64,000 bases of DNA from a bacterium. Its GTDB lineage: Bacteria; Electryoneota; B3-LCP. The DNA is taken from NCBI GenBank assembly GCA_026394195.1, contig JAPKYS010000069.1, forward strand, positions 1-64,000, in the 5' to 3' direction. Numbering within the stretch: the first letter of the stretch is position 1; each line of letters begins with the position of its first letter. Under the pieces are notes generated by a model. The model saw nothing but the letters and a program-made list of their open reading frames with translations, searched no databases and had not been told where the DNA came from. Positions 19,418-27,813 of the stretch are shown piece by piece. Made by a program: the position numbers and the translations under genes.

Positions 19418-20671
19418 TTGAATTACAAAGTCAAGGATATCAAGTCAGCCGCTCAAGGGCGTATGCGCATCGAATGGGCGGAATCGAGAATGCCGGTGAT
19501 GATGGCGCTGCGGGAAGAGTACTCCAAGACCAAGCCGCTGAAAGGTCAGCGCATCGCCGGATGCCTGCACGTCACCAAGGAAACGGCAGTGCTGATCGAA
19601 ACGCTGAAGATCGCCGGAGCTGAGGTTTCCTGGAGCGGCTGCAATCCGCTTTCGACGCAGGACGAGATCACCGCGGCGTTGGCTAAAAGCGGAATTTCGA
19701 TCTACGCCTGGCACGGTATGAGCGTCAAAGAATTCTACTGGTGCATCGACCGCACGCTTGAATTCAAACCGACGCTGACCTTAGATGACGGCGCCGACCT
19801 GATCATGTCCATCCACACCCGGCACAAGGAACTAATTTCGACGGTCATCGGTGGAACAGAAGAGACCACGACCGGCGTGCACCGTCTGCGCGCCATGGCG
19901 GCGGACAAGAAACTGAAATACCCGGTCATCGCCGTCAACGACGCCGAAACCAAGTGGGATTTCGACAACGTCTACGGAACCGGTCAGTCATCGATTGACG
20001 GTATCCTGCGCGCCACCTCCGTACTGATTGCCGGTAAGACCTTCGTGGTCGCTGGATACGGGCACTGCGGCAGAGGCTGCGCCCTGCGCGCCGGAGGCAT
20101 GGGCGCCAATGTCATCGCCACCGAAGTCAACCCCATCCAGGCTCTGAAAGCCACCCTCGAAGGCTTCCGGATCATGAAGATGGACGAAGCCGCTGCCGTC
20201 GGCGATATCTTCATCACCGCCACGGGGATGAAGGACGTCATCGTCAAGCGCCACTTCGAGAAAATGAAGGACGGCGCCATCGTCTGCAATACGGGACACT
20301 ATGACTGCGAAATCAACATTCCCGACCTGGAGAAGATCACCAAGAGCAAGCGCACCATCCGACCGAACTGCGAAGAGTACACCCTGAAGAACGGCAGGCG
20401 CATCTACCTGCTGGCGCAGGGGCGTCTGGTGAATCTGGCGGCGGCGGAAGGGCACCCATCGGAAGTGATGGACATGTCGTTTGCCAACCAGTTCCTGAGC
20501 CAGCTGCGGCTGGTCAAGGAAGGCAAGAAATTCAAGAATGAAGTTTACTCGATTCCCGAAGAACAGGACCAGCGCATTGCCACGGTCAAGCTGTCCACGA
20601 TGGGGATCAAGATCGATAAACTGACCAAAGAGCAGATCAGCTACGCCGACGATTATCTGGCGGGCACCTAA
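19418..20671 (+). CDS. ahcY: Adenosylhomocysteinase
   Basis: Hydrolyses S-adenosylhomocysteine to adenosine and homocysteine with tightly bound NAD. 417 residues, the shorter form without the ~40-residue insert. Visible: VNDAETKWDFDNVYGTGQS, NAD fold GYGHCGRGCALRAGGMGA, NTGHYDCEI and the C-terminal dimer tail. The start is TTG with AAAGGAG seven bases upstream; no in-frame ATG precedes the conserved part. Cotranscribed with metK, with a palindrome between them. Confidence 0.95.
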   Translation: MNYKVKDIKSAAQGRMRIEWAESRMPVMMALREEYSKTKPLKGQRIAGCLHVTKETAVLIETLKIAGAEVSWSGCNPLSTQDEITAALAKSGISIYAWHGMSVKEFYWCIDRTLEFKPTLTLDDGADLIMSIHTRHKELISTVIGGTEETTTGVHRLRAMAADKKLKYPVIAVNDAETKWDFDNVYGTGQSSIDGILRATSVLIAGKTFVVAGYGHCGRGCALRAGGMGANVIATEVNPIQALKATLEGFRIMKMDEAAAVGDIFITATGMKDVIVKRHFEKMKDGAIVCNTGHYDCEINIPDLEKITKSKRTIRPNCEEYTLKNGRRIYLLAQGRLVNLAAAEGHPSEVMDMSFANQFLSQLRLVKEGKKFKNEVYSIPEEQDQRIATVKLSTMGIKIDKLTKEQISYADDYLAGT

Positions 20672-20781
20672 GCCTTTAAAGCTGTTACGGAACAGCCCAT
20701 TGTACGTCATTGCAAGTCAATGGCAATGGCGATGACGGTCACGTTCTAAGGACCCTTGGGGGTCAGAAGGGAGGACGCTCA

Positions 20782-21045
20782 CTGTCAAAATACCTGATTA
20801 AAATGCCGCCTCTGCCTGAGGCGGAGCTCAGACAGGCCTGATCGAAGGTATTCAAAGCCCGCCGGACGGCGGGAGATGAAGCCCTGAAAATGGAGCGCGC
20901 CTACATAGATTCCGAAACCGGCCGGGTGATTTGTTGCTGGTCGGCGGAGAGCCGCCAACAGGTGGTGGATCTGGTCAAGCGCGCCGGGGTCACCTTTGAA
21001 GCCATAGTCCAGGTCAATGAAGTCTTGGAAAAAGACTTTTCGTAG
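20782..21045 (+). pseudogene. DUF4242-like (nickel-binding-like) small protein gene with in-frame TGA
   Basis: The frame reads SKYLIKMPPLPEAELRQA, TGA (20839-20841), SKVFKARRTAGDEA, then MERAYIDSETGRVICCW and AGVTFEAIVQVNEV. This matches the DUF4242 pattern (a strand, then YV..D..YC.W.A, then R.AG...D.I..V). GGGAGGA (20769-20775) lies before a CTG-initiated start. A shorter gene could begin at the ATG at 20890 (51 residues). It is decayed, or carries a base error (TGG Trp would fit). Confidence 0.5.
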
Positions 21046-21070
21046 CGAATAGCTGCGAAGCAAAACAGCA

Positions 21071-21094
21071 AGGGGTCGTCTTCGGACGACCCCT
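21071..21094. terminator. Hairpin with UUCG loop
   Basis: AGGGGTCGTC and its exact complement around TTCG, between the DUF4242 relic and the convergent minus-strand gene. The T tract is weak in both directions. Probably a shared bidirectional terminator. Confidence 0.65.
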
Positions 21095-21116
21095 GTGTAA
21101 TTTATATCCTCCGCGC

Positions 21117-21770
21117 CTACAATTGCGGCACTAAAGACTGCGTGAGCTGGAGGCGGTAGTAGCCATCGGCTTGATGATATTGCGGCGTGCCGGTGATGCG
21201 CACCTGGAAGGTGTGCGGCCCGGCGGGGAAGGTGGTGGTCAGCGTGTTATCCGGCAACAGGGTCATGGGGTTGAACGCCCCGCCATTGATGGATATCTCC
21301 CAGGACAGGGGGATATCAGTGCCGCTGGCTGGGCCTGATTGACCAAGAATATTTTCAATGAAGAACAAATGCGGTGGGCCTTCCCTTGTAGAATTTAGAG
21401 CAGTAAGCCGCCAAGTTAACGGATCAGTACTAAATACTGAGCCCGGCAAGATAATTTGAATATCACCATAATTATCTGCCCTGTGAATACTATAATCGGT
21501 CCAATTCAAAGTGAACTCCATTATGACTGAATCAATAGGTACGCCGGAATCAATAACGCGTGGATCATATCCTTTTCCATATGGATTCAGTGGCATTTTC
21601 ATAGTTGCTACCGTGCCAGATAGTCTTATTGTGCCGGAATTAGTGGAGGATAATTTTTTGCCGTCAGCTGCCAGGGATTGCCTTTCAGATAAAATACACA
21701 ATGATAGGAGGACACCAATGGCCAGTACTGATGTGCACATTATCTTGATCTTGCCTTTGACAGATCCCAT
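21117..21770 (-). CDS. Exported protein of unknown function, paralogue of the 23617 gene
   Basis: 217 residues. The ATG at 21770 is chosen because AGGAGG lies seven bases upstream; a GTG at 21788 is inside that RBS. A signal or anchor segment covers about 10-30. The C-terminal half (IPLSWEISINGGAF, PAGPHTFQVRITG, YHQADGYYRLQL) aligns with the end of the protein at 23617-24324 (IPLTWSG, YHTQDGHYQLVM), so both belong to one family. No known domain recognised. It is the last gene of the secretin locus and 43 bases after the Ig-like gene. It could be a structural subunit or a substrate of that locus. Confidence 0.65.
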   Translation of the reverse strand: MGSVKGKIKIMCTSVLAIGVLLSLCILSERQSLAADGKKLSSTNSGTIRLSGTVATMKMPLNPYGKGYDPRVIDSGVPIDSVIMEFTLNWTDYSIHRADNYGDIQIILPGSVFSTDPLTWRLTALNSTREGPPHLFFIENILGQSGPASGTDIPLSWEISINGGAFNPMTLLPDNTLTTTFPAGPHTFQVRITGTPQYHQADGYYRLQLTQSLVPQL

Positions 21771-21813
21771 TGGATTTCCTCCTATCACATCATCTGATGA
21801 TATTTTGCGGCAG

Positions 21814-23547
21814 CTATTTTATCGTAAGGCGCTGAGAACGAATTATGGGTTCGCTTTTCTCTGCATATTGCAGGTTCAGAAGCAGTCTATAGCTACCCTT
21901 CTCCAGTGCAGGTATATCGATACTGATCGATCTTGTATTACCAGGCAGCATTATAAAATTCTCGTCTCCGAACTCCGTGGATTCTCCTGTCGGCTTGAAG
22001 AACTCCTTTGAAGCTTCTTTCTCCACCGCAATTCTTCCCAAAACGTAGCAGTGCGTATTACCTGTATTCTGGACCTCGAAGGTAAACCTGGTGATGTCAA
22101 TATTATTGATTTTTTTAACTTCTGTACGGATTGAGTCAAGTAAAACGCCATACACCGCATTTTTCGGTGTGCTTAGCGCAAACAATTGGGTTCGTCCAGG
22201 TAGGAAATCCCGAGGTATTTCTATAGGATCATTATCGCGTCTGAACAACACGGCTGCGAAGTATTCTCCGGACGCTGTGCCAGGAAAATGAGTGGTGACT
22301 TTCAGATTATTGCTGCGCATAGGTGGAAGGACCAGCGTATCCTGGGGAATTTCGAGCCAGCCGCTGCATGAACGCGGCTGCAAACTTTTTTCAGCGGATA
22401 TCTCGGGTTGTGCTTGATCATCAAAGTTCCATTCACGCAGTTGCGGGTATAAAGTCAAGGTGTCTTTTCTATTGTTGCTGATTCTAATTGACAGATTGGA
22501 TACGCCTCCAGGCGTAATCTTTTTCTGGATAAAGGGCTCATCAATGACGAATCCTGGTGAGCTTGCCAGCAGCAGACTGCTTAGGTCACTTGTGATTTCC
22601 CCCGGACGCAACTTCCCTTCATAGATTGCGAAGGGGTAGGAGTTTGACTTAACTTTGCCTTCCCTGGTTTGCAACGTCATTCTGATCAAGTAGTAGCCGT
22701 CCGCCAGGTTTTCATTGCCGAAGGCGGTGAATTCTCTTGTTTTTCCCGGGAGCACGTAACCTCTACCTGTATTCAATTTCTGTGAGGCAATTTTTTTACC
22801 ACTTTCCGTCCAGATGCTTATGTAACCGCTCACTTGGGTATGAAGGTTGCCTTCATTATGAACCGGCATAATAATGCCCCAACCATTAGAACTGCCCATG
22901 CCAAATTTGGACTTTTCTTCGCCCATGCCATTGGGATATATTTGCAAAGAGTCCGGGACAATTATTGCACTATTTTTTCCGGAAGGAACCGTCAATATCA
23001 GCACAACAGCCGCCTGTGTTACAACCCCGAATCTGGACTCTTTAAGACCTGACTCCGGACCAGCAATGGGAGCCTCTCTTTCCGAAAAATTGCCCCTCAC
23101 CAATGCATAATATCCTCCCTCAGCATTTTTAGGCACCGTCACTTTTCCTTCCAATTTCATATTCTCAAAGGGTTTTAGAGTAAATTCAGATTTGGCAAAG
23201 CTAATCCAGCCTTCAAATCCTTTAGTATAATTGCTGTCCGCAATGACTGGATTCCCCTGCGGAGTTATGTCCATATTGAATACTTCAAATCTGCACGGCG
23301 CTTCAATATCATCCAAATTTTTTACATTGATAACAAATGTTTTTGTTGCACCGCGGTTTATGGTAAGCTCCTGAACTGACGGCGAGATATTGACAGCGGC
23401 GAGGCTTGTCACTGGCCGAATAAGAAGACCGTATAAGGGTGCTAAAAAGTATGCGAGCGCAACCAAGCGCCAGAAGTGATAGCGGTTTTTTGCTGATGCG
23501 CTATTGACGAACTGCTTGAGTGAGCACGAGTTTTTCTGCGTAATCAT
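21814..23547 (-). CDS. Large exported Ig-fold, chaperone-like protein
   Basis: 577 residues, with a hydrophobic export segment at about 27-50 (ending SLAAV). The mature N-terminus (ISPSVQELTINRGATKTFVINVKNLDD, then LKPFENMKLEGKVTVPKNAEGGYYALVRG) resembles PapD-like/DUF916-type Ig domains that bind other surface proteins. Two or three more Ig-like domains follow (YAVRG-type strands, SNLSIRISNNRKDTLTLYP, FEVQNTGNTHCYVLGRIAVEK). AAGGAGG lies four bases before the ATG. It sits between two paralogous small exported proteins and downstream of the secretin. A periplasmic chaperone or a secreted adhesin are both possible; the role is inference. Confidence 0.7.
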   Translation of the reverse strand: MITQKNSCSLKQFVNSASAKNRYHFWRLVALAYFLAPLYGLLIRPVTSLAAVNISPSVQELTINRGATKTFVINVKNLDDIEAPCRFEVFNMDITPQGNPVIADSNYTKGFEGWISFAKSEFTLKPFENMKLEGKVTVPKNAEGGYYALVRGNFSEREAPIAGPESGLKESRFGVVTQAAVVLILTVPSGKNSAIIVPDSLQIYPNGMGEEKSKFGMGSSNGWGIIMPVHNEGNLHTQVSGYISIWTESGKKIASQKLNTGRGYVLPGKTREFTAFGNENLADGYYLIRMTLQTREGKVKSNSYPFAIYEGKLRPGEITSDLSSLLLASSPGFVIDEPFIQKKITPGGVSNLSIRISNNRKDTLTLYPQLREWNFDDQAQPEISAEKSLQPRSCSGWLEIPQDTLVLPPMRSNNLKVTTHFPGTASGEYFAAVLFRRDNDPIEIPRDFLPGRTQLFALSTPKNAVYGVLLDSIRTEVKKINNIDITRFTFEVQNTGNTHCYVLGRIAVEKEASKEFFKPTGESTEFGDENFIMLPGNTRSISIDIPALEKGSYRLLLNLQYAEKSEPIIRSQRLTIK

Positions 23548-23616
23548 TTTTCCTCCTTGGTTTTTTTAAAAGTGTCTCAGCAGGCCGGGCGCAGGCTGAG
23601 ACACTTTCTATTCATT

Positions 23617-24324
23617 TTACATATTGGGTGCGGGGCAACCACCCATCACTAGCTGATAGTGCCCATCCTGTGTATGATAGGCCAGGTTGAAATGTCCCTT
23701 GAACTGGAACCAGTGGTCACAGGGTGGAAAGATATACGGGAGCACTAGATCGCCGCCTGAGTAAGTTATAGCTGTCCATGGGGGGGTGAGAGGCTGAATT
23801 GACCATTCTATGCCATCTCCCCAACGGCCGGACCACGTCAGAGGTATTGTGGTTCCGTTATTGAACTGCCCTTCCACATAATTCAGTGCACCAAGCGGAA
23901 TGCCACCCTGCATGGTGAGAGAACACTGAGTGTTTTCATTGCAGCGGATTGTCCCCGAGATGATGAAGTCAACATCTCTGCCACCCACGGGAAGGTCTGC
24001 AAAGTGCCACTGGTAATTGGTATACTGGTAGGTCTGGATGCCCACCAATTCCAGCCATAGGTTGAGGCTGATATTGGCGTAGACTATTTGGGTTCCATAA
24101 CCGCTGGGATTCTGTGCTGGGTCATAAGAAAACACCCGCCACCTGTCGACGCCTAAGTACGACGGATCCCACAGACCCCAAGCGTAGAAGCTGCCACTGG
24201 AGTCTGCCCATGTCGTCGGATCTGTACCCCAGCCACCGCCATACCCGTGGTCCGGTGGGGGAGCTGCGTTGGCTACGAGAACAACCATAGCCACGACGAT
24301 TAATGCAAGTACTAACTTTTTCAT
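23617..24324 (-). CDS. Exported protein of unknown function, secretin-locus paralogue
   Basis: 235 residues, signal peptide ending VANAAP, then a Gly/Trp/Tyr-rich mature protein (GYGGGWGTDPTTWADSSG). The C-terminus (IPLTWSG, FNLAYHTQDGHYQLVMGG) is related to the protein at 21117. Four Cys near the middle and end (e.g. RCNENTQCSL, PPCDHW, GGCP) could form disulfides. GAGGAG lies seven bases before the ATG. A pilin-like subunit or an export substrate are the main guesses. Confidence 0.65.
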   Translation of the reverse strand: MKKLVLALIVVAMVVLVANAAPPPDHGYGGGWGTDPTTWADSSGSFYAWGLWDPSYLGVDRWRVFSYDPAQNPSGYGTQIVYANISLNLWLELVGIQTYQYTNYQWHFADLPVGGRDVDFIISGTIRCNENTQCSLTMQGGIPLGALNYVEGQFNNGTTIPLTWSGRWGDGIEWSIQPLTPPWTAITYSGGDLVLPYIFPPCDHWFQFKGHFNLAYHTQDGHYQLVMGGCPAPNM

Positions 24325-24468
24325 TTGGAACTCCTCTTAGTTTTTTGTGTATAAGAGGATGTGAGCCCTTTTGGGTTCACACCCGCCGCAGGTGGGAGTC
24401 AAGGTTCCAGCCAGGCTCCCGCCGCGGCTTTTTTTTATGTGAATTCTACGCGTACCCGGTCAGCCTCT

Positions 24469-24519
24469 GGAGGACGGACATTCGTGTCTGTCATAGTCAG
24501 GCAAGAATGCCTGACCTCC
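24469..24519. repeat. Family B imperfect inverted repeat
   Basis: GGAGGACGGACATTC, spacer, and GAATGCCTGACCTCC form an imperfect inverted repeat. It is related to the elements at 34447, 58377 and 58579 (GGTAGGACAGACATTC type). It is in the 277-base gap between the secretin and the 23617 gene; the rest of the gap has a G-U hairpin (GTGAGCCC/GGGTTCAC, about 24360-24380). Confidence 0.7.
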
Positions 24520-24601
24520 CCGGCTGAACGCGCAGAGTAGCTGGATTCAAAGAGCAGGAGACACAAGTCAGAGTGGGGTTTCACGCAGCTCGTGCCTTAC
24601 T

Positions 24602-26311
24602 TCATCCTTTCAATATATGGGGAGTGATAAAGATGACGATCTCGGTATCGCTTTTTTCCACCCGTTCATAGCGAAATAAATAACCCAGGATGGGTATATC
24701 CCCTAAAAATGGAATTTTTTTTTGCGTATTCTTCTCTGATTGCAAACTGAGTCCGCCGATCGTAAAGGTCTGCCCGTCCATGACTCGCACCGCAGTGTTC
24801 GCCGTTCGGTTGCTGATTTCCGGCAGATCGTTGGCTCCCTTACCCACCACATCACCCACCTGCGGCTTGACGTAAACCGTAATTTCTCCTGATGGGGCGG
24901 TGTACGGCGTAATTTCCAGCTTGATTCCCGAACTGACCGCCTGCAGCGTATTCATTTGATAGGCTTGGCTGGTGCCGGTCTGAATGACGAAATACTGATC
25001 GCGCGTCAGCGTAATCTCGGCTTTGCGCCCATTCATGGTGGTGATACGCGGGTTGGCGCGGATTTTGGCTCTGCCGGACGATTCCAGAGCTTCCAGCGAA
25101 GCCGCCAGGTTGAAGGTCTGGTCGCCTAACTTCACCGCGCCTTCGGTGTAATTGTACAGCAGCGCCGGGCTGGTGACGTTCAGCGAGTCGGTGGTCAGAT
25201 TCCATAACGGGTTCTGCTTAGTGCCGGATATCGTCCAGTCCAGCCCGATTTCCCGCAGCGCATCCTTGGCGATTTCAGTGACGATGACCTCGATCATGAT
25301 CTGGTCCGGCGGCGCATCGATGGTCAGGAGATCGCTCTTGATGCGTTCGATCCAGGTCGGCGGAGCGGTGATGCAGACCATATTCGCCGAGGGCGACGCC
25401 TTCACATAAGGTTTGAAATAGTCGGACAGCAAGCCGATGGCTTCCGACGCCTGCAGGTTCGCCAGCGTCACCACCGCGGTCTTGGACAGCAGCCCGAACG
25501 CAGGATCTTCCGGCCTGGCAGAACCGACGTAGTAGGCGTTGTCTTTAAAGGAATAGGTGTATCCGGCGGGCAGGAGGATGGCGTTCAGGACGTTATCAAG
25601 GGGTTGGTCTTTGGCTTCGTAGGTAACCAGACCCTGCACGGTGGCGTCCCAGAGGATGGGGATACCCGCCGCCATAGAGAGGTCGGTCAGCACCTGGCGC
25701 AGGTCCGTCTCGAAGAAAGAGTTGGTGATCAGGGTTGATGCGCCCGGCGAGTTAACGGCAGCTTTTAGCAGCGAAGGGGGTACAGTCAAGGAATCCGGCC
25801 TGGGGGGCGACCGCCCGGTTTCCATCCTGCTGATTTTCTGCTGGCGTTTGAAGACCGATCCCTGTCCGGACGGTTTGACCGCCACGCGTTCAGCCTCAGC
25901 CAGAGTGGCTTTCGCCGCCACAAGGTCATCCAGACCGACCTGGCTATCCGCCAAGAGCAGCAACAGCGGCAGGCGATTGGTGCCCGCGGGGAGAATTTTC
26001 AGCTGGAGTTTGAGGTAACTTTCGGCTTCCTGGTAGCGGTGTTCGTCGAGCAGTGAACGAGCGATCAGTTCGGTGCGTCGGGACTCGAGGCTGGTGGCGG
26101 TAGGGACCTGGGCTCCGCCGGTCGAGTATAGGCCAAATTGGCAGATGATTATAAAAAACAAAAGCCTCCTGAAGTGTACAGAACTCAGTCTGCCACCCGG
26201 GAGGTTGTTTGGTATTAAAGGGAATCCGGTTAATCCGTTTTCAAATCGAAGTTGCACCGCCGAATGTTTAACTGCAACGGACACATGACTAAAAGCCGCT
26301 ACAAGAATCAT
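24602..26311 (-). CDS. Secretin (type II/III secretion or type IV pilus PilQ family)
   Basis: Outer-membrane gated channel, about 569 residues. In order: a hydrophobic export segment (about 46-62), a TPR-like helical part (about 70-140), an STN domain (FFETDLRQVLTDLSMAAGIPILWD, about 195-265), one N1/NolW-like domain, and the secretin barrel (IMIEVIVTEI, INPR-type KIRANPRITTMNG, then VPFLGDIP-like IPFLGDIPILGYLFR and ending IFITPHIL). Only one N domain makes it shorter than GspD. The start is uncertain: ATG at 26311 is used, but AGGAGG stands before a TTG near 26160. No ATPase or platform gene is nearby. Confidence 0.85.
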   Translation of the reverse strand: MILVAAFSHVSVAVKHSAVQLRFENGLTGFPLIPNNLPGGRLSSVHFRRLLFFIIICQFGLYSTGGAQVPTATSLESRRTELIARSLLDEHRYQEAESYLKLQLKILPAGTNRLPLLLLLADSQVGLDDLVAAKATLAEAERVAVKPSGQGSVFKRQQKISRMETGRSPPRPDSLTVPPSLLKAAVNSPGASTLITNSFFETDLRQVLTDLSMAAGIPILWDATVQGLVTYEAKDQPLDNVLNAILLPAGYTYSFKDNAYYVGSARPEDPAFGLLSKTAVVTLANLQASEAIGLLSDYFKPYVKASPSANMVCITAPPTWIERIKSDLLTIDAPPDQIMIEVIVTEIAKDALREIGLDWTISGTKQNPLWNLTTDSLNVTSPALLYNYTEGAVKLGDQTFNLAASLEALESSGRAKIRANPRITTMNGRKAEITLTRDQYFVIQTGTSQAYQMNTLQAVSSGIKLEITPYTAPSGEITVYVKPQVGDVVGKGANDLPEISNRTANTAVRVMDGQTFTIGGLSLQSEKNTQKKIPFLGDIPILGYLFRYERVEKSDTEIVIFITPHILKG

Positions 26312-26424
26312 AATACTCCCCAAAAAGATGATTTAGTGGATTGGGGCGAAGGAGCAAGGCTCCGGAAACAGGTTTTACAGATGACTAGTTCAGGACAGGC
26401 GCACTCTAGTAACCTGCGACAGAC

Positions 26425-26453
26425 AATATAATCAATTCAGAAGGCAAAGTCAA
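26425..26453 (-). promoter_or_regulatory. Sigma70-type promoter of the secretin locus
   Basis: On the minus strand, TTGACT (26453-26448), 17-base spacer, TATATT (26430-26425). The predicted start leaves a leader of about 105 bases. No known riboswitch recognised in it. Confidence 0.7.
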
Positions 26454-26532
26454 GTCTTTTTTTAAAAATCGCGAAAATTTTAACAATTTAATTGATTTTA
26501 ATCGATGGTTGCGGCGATTATTGGAAATAATG

Positions 26533-26561
26533 AAAAACCCGACTCTGGTGAGCCGGGTTTT
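26533..26561 (-). terminator. Intrinsic terminator of the first cold-shock gene
   Basis: AAAACCCG and CGGGTTTT arms with an inner CTC/GAG, then TTTC, 19 bases after the stop on the minus strand. Same layout as the terminator at 56459. Confidence 0.8.
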
Positions 26562-26579
26562 AGTGTTCATCGTGAAGTA

Positions 26580-26789
26580 TCAGCCAATTACTTTGACGTT
26601 CTTGGCCAGCGGACCTTTGGGACCCTGCTCGATCGTGAACTCAACGCGCTGGTTTTCGACCAGGTCGCGGTTGAAACCGGTGCCGGCGACCTCGTTAGCA
26701 TGAACGAAGACGTCGCTTTTGTCACCGTCGACGTTGATAAAGCCGAAGCCTTTGCGGGAATTGAACCACTTCACAGTACCTTGTGACAT
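26580..26789 (-). CDS. csp: Cold-shock domain protein (CspA family)
   Basis: 69-residue single-stranded RNA/DNA-binding protein, an RNA chaperone. RNP1 (KGFGFI, 14-19) and RNP2 (VFVHA, 27-31) are intact. It differs at only a few positions from the protein at 56228. AAGGAG lies eight bases before the ATG. A long leader with conserved blocks precedes it (see 26790-26910), as in cold-inducible csp genes of other bacteria. Confidence 0.95.
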   Translation of the reverse strand: MSQGTVKWFNSRKGFGFINVDGDKSDVFVHANEVAGTGFNRDLVENQRVEFTIEQGPKGPLAKNVKVIG

Positions 26790-26910
26790 TACTTTACTCC
26801 TTGTTAAACTGATTACTTAACCTCTGCAGAATGTCACGATACCTTAATGAAGCGTCCAAACTCTTGCGCTCAAGCTAAAGTCCAATGACAATCTTTCGAT
26901 GTATAATATA
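26790..26910 (-). promoter_or_regulatory. Conserved promoter and 5' leader of csp (copy 1)
   Basis: From a TATATT -10 box (26910-26905) to the start codon, this strand shares ordered blocks with 56112-56227: CGTATATTATA, TGTCATT, ACTTTAG, AGTTTGGACGCTTCAT, GTGACATTCTG and AACAAGGAG. Conservation of untranslated blocks at two loci suggests a cis-acting RNA, perhaps a cold-responsive leader. Confidence 0.75.
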
Positions 26911-26995
26911 CGAATAAATTTTTGAATATCACACAATATTTCGATTTATTTTAATCACTTGAGCTGGCATATGTCTTTGAAACTATCATGCTTAG

Positions 26996-27469
26996 CTTAA
27001 AGAGACTCCGGGGCTTACCATAATTTCCAGAGACTATGACAGGGCTATGACTAGACCGGTTAAGAAAGTAAACGCTTCCGCTTTAAAAGGCGTTATCCGC
27101 GAGATCGTAGCTAATCCGCCCAGAATCATCACCGACGAGTGGAGAGCCTATCAGGGGATAGGTCAATACTACGTATCCGGTCACAGTACGGTGAACCACA
27201 GCCAAGGCGAATACTCACGCGGAAACGTTCATGTCAACCACGCAGAATCCTTTTTTGCCTTGCTTAAACGAGGAGTTCATGGTATATTTCATCACGTGTC
27301 GGTAAAACACCTCGGATGCTACTGCCATGAATTCAACTTCCGCTGGAACCGTAGGAAGGTAACGGATGGGGAACGTAGCAGGGATGCCATTTGCCGGATA
27401 CAGGGTCGCAGATTACCCTACGCGAATTTGACAGCTTATAGTTTGTCCAGTATTTTCCGGTCGGATTAA
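26996..27469 (+). pseudogene. IS1595-family transposase fragment (ISXO2-like DDE domain)
   Basis: C-terminal part of a transposase; the upstream codons (TPGLTIISRDYDRAM) still match the family before the ATG at 27047. Family marks: IITDEWRAY (catalytic Asp), VNHSQGEY, HAESFFALLKRGVHGIFHHVS (catalytic Glu) and FRWNRR. The N-terminal zinc and helix-turn-helix part and the first catalytic Asp are missing, and no inverted repeats were found. Upstream it abuts the csp promoter; downstream it abuts a TIR-like relic. Non-functional. Confidence 0.85.
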
Positions 27470-27470
27470 T

Positions 27471-27709
27471 AATCCGAATTGGGTCTACGAACTTGGGTAT
27501 GCTCATGCTAAAGGGAAGAAAGTGATTGCGACCGTACGTAAAGATATGGCATTTGATAAACGAGGGAAATCGCATTTGCTCTTTGATTTTCCGGGATAAA
27601 ATTCGATTTTTGGGAAGTAGGTAAAGTAGAAGAATTACGTGCCAAGATTGAAAAAAGACTTGATGAGCTAAATAAGCAATTCCAACGTGAATCTTGGCCG
27701 GAACAATAG
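27471..27709 (+). pseudogene. Relic of a TIR-like / nucleoside deoxyribosyltransferase-like gene
   Basis: Directly after the transposase fragment the frame reads NPNWVYELGYAHAKGKKVI, the hallmark of TIR-like and Nuc_deoxyrib_tr folds (NPN..YELG.AHA.GK.VI). It stops at 27597, and one base shift away continues as FWEVGKVEELRAKIEKRL up to 27709. The N-terminal part is absent. Such domains are NADases or nucleotide sensors in several anti-phage systems. It is decayed by a frameshift and the IS. Confidence 0.6.
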
Positions 27710-27726
27710 CGGCAGCAAGCTGCCGC
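27709..27726. repeat. Family D palindrome
   Basis: GCGGCAGC, AA, GCTGCCGC. A closely similar element lies at 58196-58215. Confidence 0.8.
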
Positions 27727-27813
27727 ACCCCACTATTTATCAGTGCAATAAGCGGAATCTGCGGCTTTGGCAACAAGCGATGATTTCCGACGCAGACTAA
27801 AAGAAAGAACCAC

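Noticed and set aside
19988..20710. 240-codon minus-strand frame opposite ahcY
   Set aside because: Antisense to conserved NAD-binding code; no start signal.
26311..26424. GEMM (cyclic-di-GMP) riboswitch before the secretin
   Set aside because: A GGAGCC stretch recalls GEMM, but the conserved tetraloop-receptor core is missing.
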